The notes under the pieces: model-generated
What the model was told of the DNA's origin: nothing
Databases searched by the model: none
Seen by the model: only the letters and a program-made list of their open reading frames with translations
In this document: one piece after another, positions 1 to 9,590 of the stretch
Layout of the letters: each line of letters starts with the position of its first letter
Position numbering within the stretch: the stretch's first letter is position 1
Assembly: GCA_019636475.1 (NCBI GenBank)
Contig: JAHBXN010000006.1
Span: 248,001-312,000 of the forward strand
Direction of reading: 5' to 3'
Length of the DNA: 64,000 nucleotides
Source of the DNA: Phycisphaerae bacterium
GTDB lineage: Bacteria; Planctomycetota; Phycisphaerae; UBA1845; UTPLA1
Translations under genes and position numbers: made by a program

Positions 1-432
1 CGAATGGTTGATGTCTCGGCGAAGGCCGTGACGGCGCGACGGGCCGTCGCTTCCGCGGAGCTTCGCGTCTCGCCCGACACACTGCGTCTGATCCAGGACG
101 GCAAAATGCTTAAAGGTGACGTCGCGGCGGTCGCTCGAATCGCTGGTATTCAGGCCGCCAAGCGCACGAGCAGTCTGATTCCGTTGTGCCACCCGCTGCC
201 GATTCATGGGGTGGATGTGGAAATCAAGCTTCAGCCTCCTGATCGGATTCGCATTGTCGGCTCCGTGACGGTCGAGGCGCGCACGGGCGTCGAGATGGAG
301 GCACTCACGGCCGTTAGTGTCGCAGCGCTGACGGTGTATGACATGTGCAAAGCGGTCGATCGCGGAATCACCATCGGGCCGATCCGGCTCGACGAAAAAT
401 CCGGCGGCGGATCCGGCGAATGGCGTCGATAA
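1..432 (+). CDS. moaC: Cyclic pyranopterin monophosphate synthase MoaC, 5' end outside window
   Basis: MoaC converts the 8-oxo-GTP-derived cyclic nucleotide made with MoaA into cyclic pyranopterin monophosphate, an early step of molybdenum cofactor synthesis in the cytoplasm. The visible 143 residues carry family signatures: MVDVSAK near the start, [14 protein letters not shown] with the conserved His, [10 protein letters not shown] and the C-terminal KSGGGSGEW. The frame is open to the left edge, with an Arg codon before the first Met. MoaC proteins are usually about 160 residues, so the true start probably lies a few codons upstream of the window. The gene ends about 230 bases before the polyprenyl synthase start. 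The identification is firm; only the 5' end is missing. Confidence 0.95.
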   Translation, partial: RMVDVSAKAVTARRAVASAELRVSPDTLRLIQDGKMLKGDVAAVARIAGIQAAKRTSSLIPLCHPLPIHGVDVEIKLQPPDRIRIVGSVTVEARTGVEMEALTAVSVAALTVYDMCKAVDRGITIGPIRLDEKSGGGSGEWRR

Positions 433-598
433 ACCGGTGATACCGATCGCGCGATTCGACGGTCGATAATCAGCCGAGGAATCGTCGGAGGGCCATGCAC
501 CTTCCTGCCCAGTCTGGATGCAACGACCGCGAAATTGACCTGAATACGCGTGCACTGTCCTCCGCGCTTTCAAAAATAATGAAACGACGCGGGCTGCA

Positions 599-628
599 TT
601 GTGAGCCGATCGGGCGGTTCCTTACAAT
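599..628 (+). promoter_or_regulatory. Possible promoter of the polyprenyl synthase gene
   Basis: TTGTGA (599-604) and TACAAT (623-628) are separated by 18 bases. Transcription would start near 635, which fits the synthase start at 666 rather than the longer reading frame from 495. Read by eye; moderate support. Confidence 0.4.
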
Positions 629-665
629 TCTGCAAGGCGACGATAGCACGGTCGCGGTGAGCGTC

Positions 666-1637
666 ATGAAATCGACGATCGATTTAGCCAGCCCAGTCTC
701 CGATTCGCTTGAACGAGTCATTGAATTATTTGATGCCGAGATTCGGTCTGATCTGCCGTTCGTCAATCGATTGACGGAACAGGTTCGACGCTATCGCGGC
801 AAGCTGCTACGGCCGAATCTCCTGCTGTTGTCGGGCGAAGCGACGGGGCGGATCGAGCACGATCATCTTGTTCTCGCGGCTGTCGTCGAAATGGTGCACA
901 TGGCGACGCTAGTGCACGATGATGTGCTCGATGAGGCTGACGTCCGCCGGCGCAATGTGACGATCAACCGGATGATCGGAAACGAAGGCGCCGTGCTGCT
1001 GGGCGATTATCTCATTTCCCATGCCTACCATCTTTGCAGTTCGCTGGGTTCGACCTGGGCGTCGCGGCGCGTGGCAGCCGTGACCAATATCGTGTGCGAA
1101 GGCGAACTGATGCAGATTGATAACCGCGGCAATCTCGAACTGACCGAAACCGAATACTATGAGATTATTCGGCGCAAGACGGCGGCACTCACGGGCCTTT
1201 GCTGCGAGTTGGGGGCGGCGGTTTCGGGAACGACCGCCGACGTGGTTGAGTGCATGACGGCCTTCGGGACCGAGCTGGGCATGGCGTTTCAGATTGTGGA
1301 CGACCTGCTCGATCTGACCGGGTCCGAGGCGGAAACCGGCAAGTCAGTCGGCCGCGATGCCGATCTCGGCAAGCTCACCCTGCCGCTCATCCGCTATCTG
1401 GAGCAGGCCGATTCGACCGGCCGCGCGGCGCTTCGGGAGATTCTCTCGTCCTCGTCAACTGACCGATCGGAGCGCATTCGGACACTCATCGCGGACTCGA
1501 ATTGCGTCGAACAGGCGCTGGATGCGGCGCGAGCGAGAATTCAATTCGCACTTGATCGACTCGCCTGCCTCCCGGAATCGACAGCGAAGGCCCGGCTCAT
1601 TGCGGCGGCCGAGTTCGTCGTGCAACGGCGGGTGTAG
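666..1637 (+). CDS. Polyprenyl diphosphate synthase
   Basis: A trans-isoprenyl diphosphate synthase of the octaprenyl/solanesyl type, extending an allylic diphosphate with isopentenyl diphosphate to make the quinone side chain or a similar polyprenyl product. Both aspartate-rich motifs are present: HDDVLDEAD at about residue 82 (FARM) and QIVDDLLDLTG at about residue 208 (SARM). GKLLRPNLLLLSGEA near the N-terminus and GKSVGRDADLGKLTLP after the second motif are also typical. The ATG at 666 is chosen because GGTGA precedes it, a possible promoter lies just upstream, and the protein (323 aa) then has normal family length. The frame is open back to 495, but those 57 residues look unlike the family. 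Chain length of the product cannot be read from the sequence. Confidence 0.9.
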   Translation: MKSTIDLASPVSDSLERVIELFDAEIRSDLPFVNRLTEQVRRYRGKLLRPNLLLLSGEATGRIEHDHLVLAAVVEMVHMATLVHDDVLDEADVRRRNVTINRMIGNEGAVLLGDYLISHAYHLCSSLGSTWASRRVAAVTNIVCEGELMQIDNRGNLELTETEYYEIIRRKTAALTGLCCELGAAVSGTTADVVECMTAFGTELGMAFQIVDDLLDLTGSEAETGKSVGRDADLGKLTLPLIRYLEQADSTGRAALREILSSSSTDRSERIRTLIADSNCVEQALDAARARIQFALDRLACLPESTAKARLIAAAEFVVQRRV

Positions 1638-1792
1638 CACGCGGCCGATGACCCGCCATGGCGGGTCCACACACCATGAGGCAAATCCCGATTGAAAGCT
1701 GATCGCAATCCAGACGGCGCGACCGAGAGTCCTCGATACAATTGCGTAGAGTTGCATCCAGTCATAGGGCTGTTGGCGAGGAAAGGCTCCGT

Positions 1793-2404
1793 ATGCGCAC
1801 GTTCATCGCAATTGATGCTTCGGAAGCGCTTCGGCTGCGTCTGTCCGAGACCCAGTCGCGCATACGGAAGGCCGTGCCGAATCTCAAGTTCGTTCCGGAC
1901 CATCAGCTTCATTTGACCTTGAAGTTTCTGGGTGACATGGATGTGGAACCGAATGGGTCGGCCTCAGGCAATGGCCCGCTTGGCGAACTGATGCGGCAGC
2001 TCGCGTCGGTTTCCCGGGGGCGCGGTCCGTTTGAAATTGTTCCGAGGGAACTCGGCACGTTCGGGCCGCGCGGCAGCGTGTCGGTGTTGTGGGCCGGCTT
2101 CAGTGATCCGAGCGGCGAACTGCATCGACTGCATTCGGATCTGGAATGGGGACTGTCTCAAATTGGTTTTCCGCCCGAGGATCGGCCGTTCAAGCCGCAT
2201 CTGACTCTGGCCCGAAACAAGAATCCAAACCTCAGCCGGCACATTCTGAAGGCATTGGCCGGCGAACCGCCGTTCAGGCTGGCTCCGATGCGCGTCACGT
2301 CGATGACGCTTTATGAATCCACACTTCGGCCGGAGGGGCCCGTCCATACCGTGCTGGCGAGCTACGAGTTTGAGGGGCAAGCTGGCAGGGGCGTTGCGAA
2401 CTGA
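1793..2404 (+). CDS. thpR: RNA 2',3'-cyclic phosphodiesterase, LigT/ThpR family
   Basis: A 2H phosphoesterase expected to hydrolyse 2',3'-cyclic phosphate RNA ends. The two defining HxT motifs are visible: HLTLKFLG at about residue 41 and HLTLARN at about residue 136, spaced as in LigT/ThpR proteins. The N-terminus MRTFIAIDAS is the standard first strand of the fold. The start at 1793 is preceded by GGCGAGGAAAGG; the frame continues 17 codons upstream to 1742, but those residues do not belong to the family. Length (203 aa) is slightly above the usual 180-190. It converges on the peptidyl-prolyl isomerase gene with 34 bases between the stops. Confidence 0.92.
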   Translation: MRTFIAIDASEALRLRLSETQSRIRKAVPNLKFVPDHQLHLTLKFLGDMDVEPNGSASGNGPLGELMRQLASVSRGRGPFEIVPRELGTFGPRGSVSVLWAGFSDPSGELHRLHSDLEWGLSQIGFPPEDRPFKPHLTLARNKNPNLSRHILKALAGEPPFRLAPMRVTSMTLYESTLRPEGPVHTVLASYEFEGQAGRGVAN

Positions 2405-2438
2405 TGGTGCGGGATTGTGATCGAATGTGCGCGCCCGA

Positions 2439-3695
2439 TCAATTTCGCCCGGGCTTCGATTCCTCGCTCGCGCGCTCGGGCGGCGGCGTGTTGGACATGA
2501 CCTGTCGCACGAACAGCTCTAGCGAGCCGATGGTCGATGTTTCCAGTTCCGATTGCAGAAACTCCGACTTCAGTCTGTGGAATCTCTCGTTGCGTAATTC
2601 CTGGACAATCTCGGGCTGCACTTCCTCGAATGATCGCACGCGCGCTTCTTCGACTTTGCCGACTTTTACGATGAAGAAGCTCTTTGACGCTTCAATGATC
2701 GGGCTGACTTCACCTTCTCTCATCTGCATGAAGTGCTCATAGGGCGTCTTCCAGCGACCCGCCATCGGTGAACGGAGCGCTCCCCAGAAGCCGCCGTCCT
2801 CCTTGTGGGGCCCGTGCGACCGCACTCTCGCGACTTCCTCGAAGTCCTTGCCGCTGTTCAACTCGCGCAGGGCGGCCTCGGCCTCGTCGCGCGCCAATTG
2901 AGCGGCAAGTCGCTCCTCCTCCGGCAGCGGAGGCCGCTTGCGCAGGAGTATGTCGCGTTCGAAGAAGGCGGCGATGGGAATATCAATAAGGTAAAGCTCT
3001 CGCGAGGCGACAATCGTGTAATCCGCGATGTGCTCCTGATAGTACTTGTATAGCTCACGTTTGCTCGGTGCGGGAATTCTGGGCAGCAGGCGTTCGCGAA
3101 GATACGAATCGACAACAATGACTCGCCGCAGTCTTTGCTTGACGCTTTCGCGCGAGGTTTTCTTCTTTTGAAGGTGATTCTCGTACTCCGTTTCCAGGCC
3201 GTGAAACTCGCGGCCGATGCGCTCGCGCTCCATCTGCTCGATTGCTTTTTTGATTGCGGGTTCCATCTCCGTGGTGATCGACTGCGACGCCCGGCGATAG
3301 ATGAGCAGGTGCGCGACGGCGTCGACGATCTGCTGTCGGACAAGCTCCAGTACGCGCCGATAGTACAGTTCCTCGGTCAGCGAAGCCGCCAGTTTGTCGA
3401 TTTCCGGTTGAATGGGTTCAAGTATGTCGTTGACCGTGATGATTTCGCTATTGACCATGAGGCCGTCGGAGAGCACGGCATGGATCGGGGCGGTCGGTGA
3501 ACCGTCGTCGTCGGCGGCCGGCTGGGCGGATTGTGAAGTGGGGGCGGAGTCATTTTGCGATCGGCGTTCGGCCCAGCGTTCCGCGACATCGCGGTTTTGG
3601 CCGTCATCCTTCTGGCAGGCGCCGAATGCGACGAACTGACACACGGCAATCGCCGTCAGAAACGACGTACGCTGGCGATCGCGATGCTTGACCAT
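2439..3695 (-). CDS. Peptidyl-prolyl cis-trans isomerase (parvulin/SurA type) lipoprotein
   Basis: An exported folding helper. The N-terminus is basic, then hydrophobic, and ends in a lipobox-like FGAC, so lipidation at about Cys 26 is likely. The middle is a charged helical region (residues about 100-240) like the SurA chaperone segment. The C-terminal half has a parvulin-like core: SGKDFEEVARVRSHGP, EDGGFWG, MREGEVSPIIEASKSFFIVKV. The ATG at 3695 was chosen because the signal peptide starts there; the 32 extra residues possible upstream look non-coding. A -10-like TACAAT ends 8 bases before this ATG with no Shine-Dalgarno in between, so the transcript may be leaderless. Divergent from the glycosyltransferase gene. 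Which clients it serves is unknown. Confidence 0.85.
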   Translation of the reverse strand: MVKHRDRQRTSFLTAIAVCQFVAFGACQKDDGQNRDVAERWAERRSQNDSAPTSQSAQPAADDDGSPTAPIHAVLSDGLMVNSEIITVNDILEPIQPEIDKLAASLTEELYYRRVLELVRQQIVDAVAHLLIYRRASQSITTEMEPAIKKAIEQMERERIGREFHGLETEYENHLQKKKTSRESVKQRLRRVIVVDSYLRERLLPRIPAPSKRELYKYYQEHIADYTIVASRELYLIDIPIAAFFERDILLRKRPPLPEEERLAAQLARDEAEAALRELNSGKDFEEVARVRSHGPHKEDGGFWGALRSPMAGRWKTPYEHFMQMREGEVSPIIEASKSFFIVKVGKVEEARVRSFEEVQPEIVQELRNERFHRLKSEFLQSELETSTIGSLELFVRQVMSNTPPPERASEESKPGRN

Positions 3696-3703
3696 ACCGC
3701 GAA

Positions 3704-3731
3704 ATTGTACCGACGCGGGCGGCGGCGTAAA
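3704..3731 (-). promoter_or_regulatory. Promoter of the ppiC-like gene, possibly leaderless
   Basis: On the minus strand TTTACG (3731-3726) and TACAAT (3709-3704) are 16 bases apart. The -10 ends 8 bases before the ATG at 3695, leaving no room for a ribosome binding site after the predicted transcription start. Confidence 0.5.
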
Positions 3732-3921
3732 TCCGTGCAAAACGAGCCCGCCGATGCCCACCGCGTTGACATCGCGCGCGGCGGCCGACAAGCTAGTGAA
3801 CAGCCTGGAACGATCCGGGTGTTCAGGTTGCAGCGCGATCGTGACTCAAGTGGGCACGGCGCGATGCTCATGGAAATTTCCGCCTCGGTGGACGAAGGGT
3901 CGCCGCAGCTTTGGACTTTGC

Positions 3922-4866
3922 ATGAATCAAGCCTCGCCGCCCAATCCGCGAATCGCCGTCCTCGTGCCATGTTTCAATGAAGCCGCCACGATCGACAAGG
4001 TCGTGCGCGATTTTCGACGCGAACTGCCGGAGGCAACCGTCTACGTTTTCGACAACAACAGCGACGACGACACCGCCGCCATCGCCGGCCGTGCGGGCGC
4101 GGTCGTCATGTACGAAAAACGGCAGGGCAAGGGCTTTGTCGTCGCTGCAATGTTCGAGAAAGTGGATGCCGATTTTTACATCATGGCCGACGGAGATGAC
4201 ACGTACCCGGCCGAGCAGGTCCGGGCGATGCTCGCACCGGTCCTCCAAGGCCGTGCGGATATGGCGGTCGGCGTGCGTCAGGCCGTGGACCAGTCGAAGG
4301 CCTATCGACGATTTCACGTGCTGGGCAACTGGCTGGTTCGTTCGCTCATCAACTTCATCTTCGGCAGCCGACTGCACGACATCATGAGCGGCTACCGCGC
4401 GTTCACACGCGAGGTGGCCAAGAGCATTCCGATCATGGCCTATGGTTTCGACATCGAAACCGAGATGACCGTGCAGTGTCTCTATCGCAAGTGGGTGATA
4501 CGCGAAGTGCCTGTCGAATATCGCGAGCGACCCGAGGGCAGCGTCTCGAAGCTGAGCACCTTTCGCGATGGCTTCAAGGTGATCCGCCGGATACTCGCTT
4601 TGTTTCGTTCTTATAAGCCGCTGACTTTCTTTGGCGGGATGGGCATTTTCTTCTTTGTACTCAGTCTTGCGAGCGGGCTTTGGGCATGGTTCGGCGGATG
4701 GAGCGACAATTCCGGCTATCGACTCTCGGTCATCATCGGGTCGGCGACGCTGATGGCGATGAGTCTGGGCGCTGTGGCCATCGGCGTGATCGTGCAACTC
4801 GTGAATTTCCGTTTCCTCGAACTCGACTCCGTGCTTCGTCGGCGGGCGAAGCGCGCGGAGCCCTGA
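3922..4866 (+). CDS. Glycosyltransferase family 2, dolichyl-phosphate-mannose-synthase-like, with two C-terminal membrane segments
   Basis: A GT-A fold glycosyltransferase of 314 aa. It opens with RIAVLVPCFNEAATID, the nucleotide-sugar-binding strand, followed by VYVFDNNSDDDT and a MADGDDTYPA segment that holds the DxD-type metal site. Further family features are SRLHDIMSGYRAFTRE, YGFDIETEMTVQCL and EVPVEYRERPEGSVSK, typical of polyprenyl-phosphate sugar transferases. Two hydrophobic helices at about residues 235-260 and 272-295 anchor the C-terminus. The ATG at 3922 sits just before the first strand, though no strong Shine-Dalgarno is seen. The likely role is charging a polyprenyl phosphate with a sugar for envelope glycans. 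The exact sugar and acceptor cannot be told. The isomerase gene follows 39 bases later. Confidence 0.85.
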   Translation: MNQASPPNPRIAVLVPCFNEAATIDKVVRDFRRELPEATVYVFDNNSDDDTAAIAGRAGAVVMYEKRQGKGFVVAAMFEKVDADFYIMADGDDTYPAEQVRAMLAPVLQGRADMAVGVRQAVDQSKAYRRFHVLGNWLVRSLINFIFGSRLHDIMSGYRAFTREVAKSIPIMAYGFDIETEMTVQCLYRKWVIREVPVEYRERPEGSVSKLSTFRDGFKVIRRILALFRSYKPLTFFGGMGIFFFVLSLASGLWAWFGGWSDNSGYRLSVIIGSATLMAMSLGAVAIGVIVQLVNFRFLELDSVLRRRAKRAEP

Positions 4867-4905
4867 TTCTGCCGCGATTAGTACCTGCCGAATGGAGTGG
4901 TAATC

Positions 4906-6540
4906 ATGGCGCAGCACGTCGATCTATCCGCTCGTCTTCTCGCGGCCGCGGACGACGCGAGCCGGCAACTTAATCAGCCCGCGATCGATGCCCGTCGCAT
5001 CGACGACGCCATCACCAACGCGATCGATCCCAGAAAGCTCATCGATAATTTTGCCGAGGCCTGGCGTACGACGAACGATATGGCCCGCGCAATACTCGAA
5101 ACCCACGGCTTCGCGACGGCTTTGTCACGTCTGGCCGTCGACGCGCGGGCGGGCGTCTGCCCGGATGAGATTGAGTCGGCGCCGCTGGCGAATACGGACC
5201 GCTATTTGCTCGCCGAGGGTCGCATCGCGGCGCGGGCATTCAGTCCGACATTCGCGGAGCCGCTCCGAGCGCCGAGGCAGGTAGCGGACGGCGTGGAGAG
5301 TGCGGTTCGTGCGTTTCTTTCCGGCGCGGAGGAAGACGCGCTTGGCGTGCTATATCGCCAGGATGTATCCGATTATATGAATCATTGGCTTGCGACCGAT
5401 GCACCGACGATCGATGGATACATCCGGCAACACTTCGGGACGGACGGTCCGAGGTACATGATCAACAGCGGTATTGGCGCGAATGAGCAGTTCAACTACT
5501 TCGTTTCCGAGGTGGCCAATTCAAGGCCTGACAGGCGTGTGACATGGCTGCTGGCCAATTCGCCGCGCGACATCCTGTATCTGCCCGCGGACGCGACTGT
5601 GCATAACACGCTGTTTGTCGAGTTTTCCCGGAGCGGCATCACGCAGGAAACCGTCAAGCAGCACGAACTGACCCCGCGCGGAGCAAAACGAATTGTCTTC
5701 GCAAACAGCGGCCCGTTGCTGGACCTCGCGAAACGCGACGGCAATCTCATTCTCGAATTACCGAGCGAGGTCTCCGGTCGATACGGACGAAACAAAACGC
5801 CGATTCTGATGGCGCCAATGTATATCTCCGGATTGGATGTCCCGGCATACTGGGCGACGATTGATACGGCTTGTCGGGCAATGCCGTTGTCGGATCCGGC
5901 TTCGTTGCCGGTTGTCGCGGCCCGCTACATTCGCACGCAGCAGCTGCGACGCGGAATCAACCACATCTATCTCGGCGCCAACGATCCACGACTGCTCCGA
6001 AGCGCCGATGAATTCTGCCAATTCTGGAACGAAGGCGTCAATCGCGATGGCAATGACATGACCATGTCGCGATACCTCGGCCTGCCGCGAGACTCCCATA
6101 TGAATCTGGAGGCGATATTGGGCACCAGCGAACACAAGCTCGCGATCTTTCTGCTGCGAACAGGTAACCCGGCGCGGCATGACGGGATGAAAGCGCCCAA
6201 CCCAATGCCAACGGGGCATCCGCTGCTTCTGGCGGGCGCCGATGCGATTGACTCGGCGCACAAGGGGCTCACGGCGGCCGATGTCGATCTCATCCTGGCG
6301 CTGGCAAACGTCAAGCGGTGCAGCGAGAAAATGCCGACCCTGCTGATCACCGTGGATGCACCGAGTCTCGAAGCATCCGCGTGGCTCGGCCAACTCTGGG
6401 CGGACATCACGCTGGTCTATTCGAGATTGATCGGCGTGGACGCCGGATCAAATCCGGAGGTTAAGGCGGTTCGCACGCGCGCCGCCCAATGGCTTGCGGA
6501 CAAGGGCGCGGCAATGAATCTGCTGAGCCAGCGATCCTGA
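4906..6540 (+). CDS. Divergent glucose-6-phosphate isomerase (SIS fold)
   Basis: A 544-residue protein with the length and layout of phosphoglucose isomerase, which interconverts glucose 6-phosphate and fructose 6-phosphate. Family-like segments include [19 protein letters not shown], the SIS phosphate-binding stretch [25 protein letters not shown] and the late [15 protein letters not shown]. The first SIS motif is recognisable, but several classical PGI signatures are weak, so substrate specificity is less certain than the fold. The start at 4906 has GGAG eight bases upstream; a GTG three codons earlier is possible. It follows the glycosyltransferase gene closely, consistent with a sugar-phosphate role. 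Another sugar isomerase with a SIS fold is the main alternative. Confidence 0.65.
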   Translation: MAQHVDLSARLLAAADDASRQLNQPAIDARRIDDAITNAIDPRKLIDNFAEAWRTTNDMARAILETHGFATALSRLAVDARAGVCPDEIESAPLANTDRYLLAEGRIAARAFSPTFAEPLRAPRQVADGVESAVRAFLSGAEEDALGVLYRQDVSDYMNHWLATDAPTIDGYIRQHFGTDGPRYMINSGIGANEQFNYFVSEVANSRPDRRVTWLLANSPRDILYLPADATVHNTLFVEFSRSGITQETVKQHELTPRGAKRIVFANSGPLLDLAKRDGNLILELPSEVSGRYGRNKTPILMAPMYISGLDVPAYWATIDTACRAMPLSDPASLPVVAARYIRTQQLRRGINHIYLGANDPRLLRSADEFCQFWNEGVNRDGNDMTMSRYLGLPRDSHMNLEAILGTSEHKLAIFLLRTGNPARHDGMKAPNPMPTGHPLLLAGADAIDSAHKGLTAADVDLILALANVKRCSEKMPTLLITVDAPSLEASAWLGQLWADITLVYSRLIGVDAGSNPEVKAVRTRAAQWLADKGAAMNLLSQRS

Positions 6541-6591
6541 ATGGTCCTCATGTGCGGCGCAGGCGACCGGCGGGTTTGCGGGATTATCACA

Positions 6592-6619
6592 TTGCATGGA
6601 GGCGCGCCGGCGCTAGAAT
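6592..6619 (+). promoter_or_regulatory. Promoter of the DNA methyltransferase gene
   Basis: TTGCAT (6592-6597) and TAGAAT (6614-6619) are 16 bases apart. The -10 box covers the ATG at 6618, so that ATG is unlikely to be the start codon. Confidence 0.5.
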
Positions 6620-6656
6620 GGTCGTCGGGATTTTCGTCGGATGTGAGGGTGCGACG

Positions 6657-7808
6657 TTGAAGCCGAAGATCGGGATCGTGAATCATGGAGATTGCATCAG
6701 TGGCATGAAGATGCTTGACGCCGGATGCGTCGATCTCGTTTTTGCAGATCCCCCCTTCAATATCGGATATGAATACGACAGCTACGACGATCGGCAGGAT
6801 CGAGAAAGATATTTATCATGGTGCCGGGATTGGATGGCCGAGGTGTATCGCGTTCTGAAGCCGGACGGCACCTTCTGGCTTGCGATCGGTGATGAGTACG
6901 CTGCGGAGCTGAAGCTCATTGCCCAGAACGCGTTTCCGACCATTCCCCTGAACGCCAACTGCGGCGCACCGGACGAAGGCCGCCAATGCGCGGTGGCCCG
7001 CGAAGCCGGCGCGAGCCCCTTCCAGGTCGGCAAACGGCGCAAGCCCGTCGTGAAAGGGGGGGCTTCAAGTCAAACCGGCGGATTCCACTGCCGAAGCTGG
7101 GTCATCTGGTATTACACCTTCGGCGTGCATTGCCAGAACAAGTTCACTCGGAGCCATGCCCATCTCTTCCAACTCGTCAAGGATCCCGCGCGGTTCACTT
7201 TCAACGTCGACGCGATACGAGTGCCATCTGCGCGGCAGCTTGTCTACGGCGATAAACGCGCCAACTCCACGGGCCGCACGCCGGATGACACTTGGATCAT
7301 CCCGCCGGCCGTGACCAACCAGAAGGATGAAGCCGCGACCTCCGTGCGCGATCGATCGTCCAGCCACCTGCGAACGGCATCGACGGTGGACGGTTTCACG
7401 CTGCGGCCGCAGGATATACCCGATCGGTTCGAGGCCGATTCCGACACGTGGTATTTCTCTCGCGTCGCAGGCACCTTTAAGGAGCGCGAGGGCTGGCACG
7501 GTTGCCAGATGCCGGAGCAGTTGCTGGGGCGCATCATCCGGGCGTGCAGCAATGAAAACGAGTTGGTGCTTGATCCTTTTTCGGGAAGCGGCACGACGCT
7601 CGCCGTTGCGAGAAAGCTCGGCAGAACGCCGATCGGTTTCGAGATGTCCGAACAGTATGCCATGCACGCACAGCGACGGCTTTCCGCCGTCTCGCCGGGC
7701 GATCCTCTCGACGGGGCGGCGGATCCGCTTACCAGTGCGCCCCTCACGTCGAACGGAAGAAAGCTAAGAGATGTTCAAACGCGCGGGATTGCCCAGCGCA
7801 GGCGATAG
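6657..7808 (+). CDS. DNA methyltransferase, beta-class amino (N4-C or N6-A) type
   Basis: An S-adenosylmethionine-dependent DNA modification enzyme of 383 aa. The catalytic motif [16 protein letters not shown], comes first, and the AdoMet-binding motif [15 protein letters not shown], comes near the C-terminus. That order defines the beta class. Between them lies a long target-recognition-like section containing [21 protein letters not shown] start it at TTG 6657 because GAGGG precedes it and the upstream ATG at 6618 lies inside the promoter -10. The first residues are then [13 protein letters not shown], typical for the family. No restriction endonuclase gene is adjacent, so this looks like an orphan methyltransferase. 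The recognition sequence cannot be read. Confidence 0.88.
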   Translation: MKPKIGIVNHGDCISGMKMLDAGCVDLVFADPPFNIGYEYDSYDDRQDRERYLSWCRDWMAEVYRVLKPDGTFWLAIGDEYAAELKLIAQNAFPTIPLNANCGAPDEGRQCAVAREAGASPFQVGKRRKPVVKGGASSQTGGFHCRSWVIWYYTFGVHCQNKFTRSHAHLFQLVKDPARFTFNVDAIRVPSARQLVYGDKRANSTGRTPDDTWIIPPAVTNQKDEAATSVRDRSSSHLRTASTVDGFTLRPQDIPDRFEADSDTWYFSRVAGTFKEREGWHGCQMPEQLLGRIIRACSNENELVLDPFSGSGTTLAVARKLGRTPIGFEMSEQYAMHAQRRLSAVSPGDPLDGAADPLTSAPLTSNGRKLRDVQTRGIAQRRR

Positions 7809-7900
7809 ACCCGTCAGGCATCCCGGGTGTGGAATGCGCCGTCCCAGCTTTGAGTCGTTGGACGCATCGCGGTACGGCCGCGCCAGATAAGGGGGATCGC

Positions 7901-8905
7901 TTGGAACAGGAAGTTTACGATCGATGCCGGAATCATGCCGCGTTCGTGCGCCGCGAAACGCGCGGTCTCCTGCGAATCAGCGGCGAAGACCGCGCCGGGT
8001 GGCTCTCGAATCTTGTCACCAATGTGCTGACAACGCTCAACCCTGGAGAAGGTAACTACGCATTCGTCGTGAATGTCAAGGGTCGGACACAGTTTGATCT
8101 GAATATCCTCGTCCGGCCCGACTGCCTCTTGCTCGATATTGATCGACGCTGGATTGAATCGGCCGCGAAGTTTCTGCATCGATACATCGTTGTTGAGCGC
8201 GTCGAAATTCGCGATGAAACGAATTCGATCCGCCGTGCTGCAATCATCGGTCCCAGGGCGCACGAGGCGGTTGAAAGGCTCGGCTTGGGGAACCTCACGC
8301 CGATGGCGTGGCTGCAGAACGTCGATGCCGATTGGGACGGCTCGCCTGTCCTCATGTTCCGGCACGACTTCACCGGCCAGCCCGGAGCGGAGTTTGTCGC
8401 CTTCGGTGCCCGTGCGCCTGAAGTGATCGACCGGGTTCGAGCCGCGGTTGCCTCGATCGGCGGCATCGAAATCGACACATCCATGGCCGACACGCTGCGC
8501 ATCGAAGCCGGGATTCCGGCCAGCGTCGAAGACATAGACGAAGAGGTGATCCCGCCGGAGACAGGGCAGATCGAGCGAGGCATCAGCTATCACAAGGGCT
8601 GCTACCTGGGACAGGAGGTCATCGAGCGGATGCGCTCACATGGCGTACTCGCCCGAATGCTGGTCGGAGTGAAGTTCGATGCCGCCGCGTCAGCCGATCT
8701 CCGGCCTCTGCCGCGATCCACGCCGCTCCATGTGGGCGAGACCGAAGTGGGGAGGACGATGTCGAGCTGCATCAGTCCGGCGCTGAATCGCGCCGCGCTG
8801 TCTTTGGCATATGTCAAATCGGCTCAGGCCCGGCCGGGGACCAGGCTGACCGCTCGAACCGCCGACGGCGATATCACCGGCGAAGTCGTCAAGCTGCCGC
8901 TCTGA
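7901..8905 (+). CDS. YgfZ/GcvT-like folate-binding protein
   Basis: A protein of the YgfZ family, which uses a tetrahydrofolate-binding GcvT fold and supports repair or assembly of iron-sulfur enzymes. The diagnostic signature YHKGCYLGQEVIERM is present at about residue 231 and includes the family's conserved Cys. The N-terminal FVRRETRGLLRISGEDRAGWLSNLVTN is the standard opening. I prefer the TTG at 7901, which follows AAGGGGG by five bases and gives a 334-residue protein. A GTG at 7829 would add 24 unlikely residues. It follows the methyltransferase gene by 92 bases on the same strand. Confidence 0.88.
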   Translation: MEQEVYDRCRNHAAFVRRETRGLLRISGEDRAGWLSNLVTNVLTTLNPGEGNYAFVVNVKGRTQFDLNILVRPDCLLLDIDRRWIESAAKFLHRYIVVERVEIRDETNSIRRAAIIGPRAHEAVERLGLGNLTPMAWLQNVDADWDGSPVLMFRHDFTGQPGAEFVAFGARAPEVIDRVRAAVASIGGIEIDTSMADTLRIEAGIPASVEDIDEEVIPPETGQIERGISYHKGCYLGQEVIERMRSHGVLARMLVGVKFDAAASADLRPLPRSTPLHVGETEVGRTMSSCISPALNRAALSLAYVKSAQARPGTRLTARTADGDITGEVVKLPL

Positions 8906-8947
8906 CGCGGGTTGGATGCGCTCGTTGGAACCTGCGATCGAGGATCG

Positions 8948-9310
8948 TCACATTCGCTTGAGAGTCTGCTTCGCGCCTTTTGCGTCGGAGATTTGAAGCG
9001 TTCGCGAGAAGCTGTTGTAAGTCGCGTTGTACACGCGAGCTTCCTTTCCCGCTTGTTTCAGCTCGAGCTTGAACCCGTTGAATGCATAGCTCCCGTTGAG
9101 CACCTGCCCTTCGCTTCCGGGGCGCTTGGCGTAGGCGGTGAACGTCTTGTCGTCCTTGAAAGTGGCTCGCGCGATATGAAAGTCGGCCCCTTCGGGCATG
9201 GCGCCACCGTCGTACGCGCCGGAAATGGCGGAGCTGCATCCGCCCCCGCCAAGGCTCATCAGACTGCCGAGCAAAATGGCAACCCACGCTGAGCGTTTGA
9301 CTCGATTCAT
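8948..9310 (-). CDS. Small lipoprotein of unknown function
   Basis: A 120-residue exported protein. Residues 1-25 are a lipoprotein signal (MNRVKRSAWVAILLGSL then a glycine-rich lipobox ending in GGGC). The mature part has regularly spaced hydrophobic and charged strands (FHIARATFKDDKTFTAYA, SYAFNGFKLELKQ) like a small beta-barrel or beta-sandwich, ending at residue 120. GAGGG lies about nine bases before the ATG at 9310. It converges on the YgfZ-like gene. I do not recognise the family. Confidence 0.7.
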   Translation of the reverse strand: MNRVKRSAWVAILLGSLMSLGGGGCSSAISGAYDGGAMPEGADFHIARATFKDDKTFTAYAKRPGSEGQVLNGSYAFNGFKLELKQAGKEARVYNATYNSFSRTLQISDAKGAKQTLKRM

Positions 9311-9590
9311 GGACCACATCCCTCGAATAACGTTTAGGCCGTAGACAACCAGCCTGTTTCGAACGACGCTAACTCTGTCCTTCGTTGCTGTCAAACGCGG
9401 GGCGCTCGCCTTTCGGATTCGGCCCGCTGCATGGTGTCCGGTTCGACAAACTGGATGACAGGTGCGCGCAAATTCCGGCGGAATCGGCTACAATGGCGGT
9501 TGATGATCCGACCGCCGGTCGGTGATGGGAAGACTCATCGCCGCTTCGGGTGTCGCGACGCATGGGATTCACGCCAAACGGGAATGGAAC

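Noticed and set aside
3868-4917. Long open frame on the minus strand over the glycosyltransferase
   Set aside because: Antisense shadow of a well-supported gene; no family motif and no ribosome binding site.
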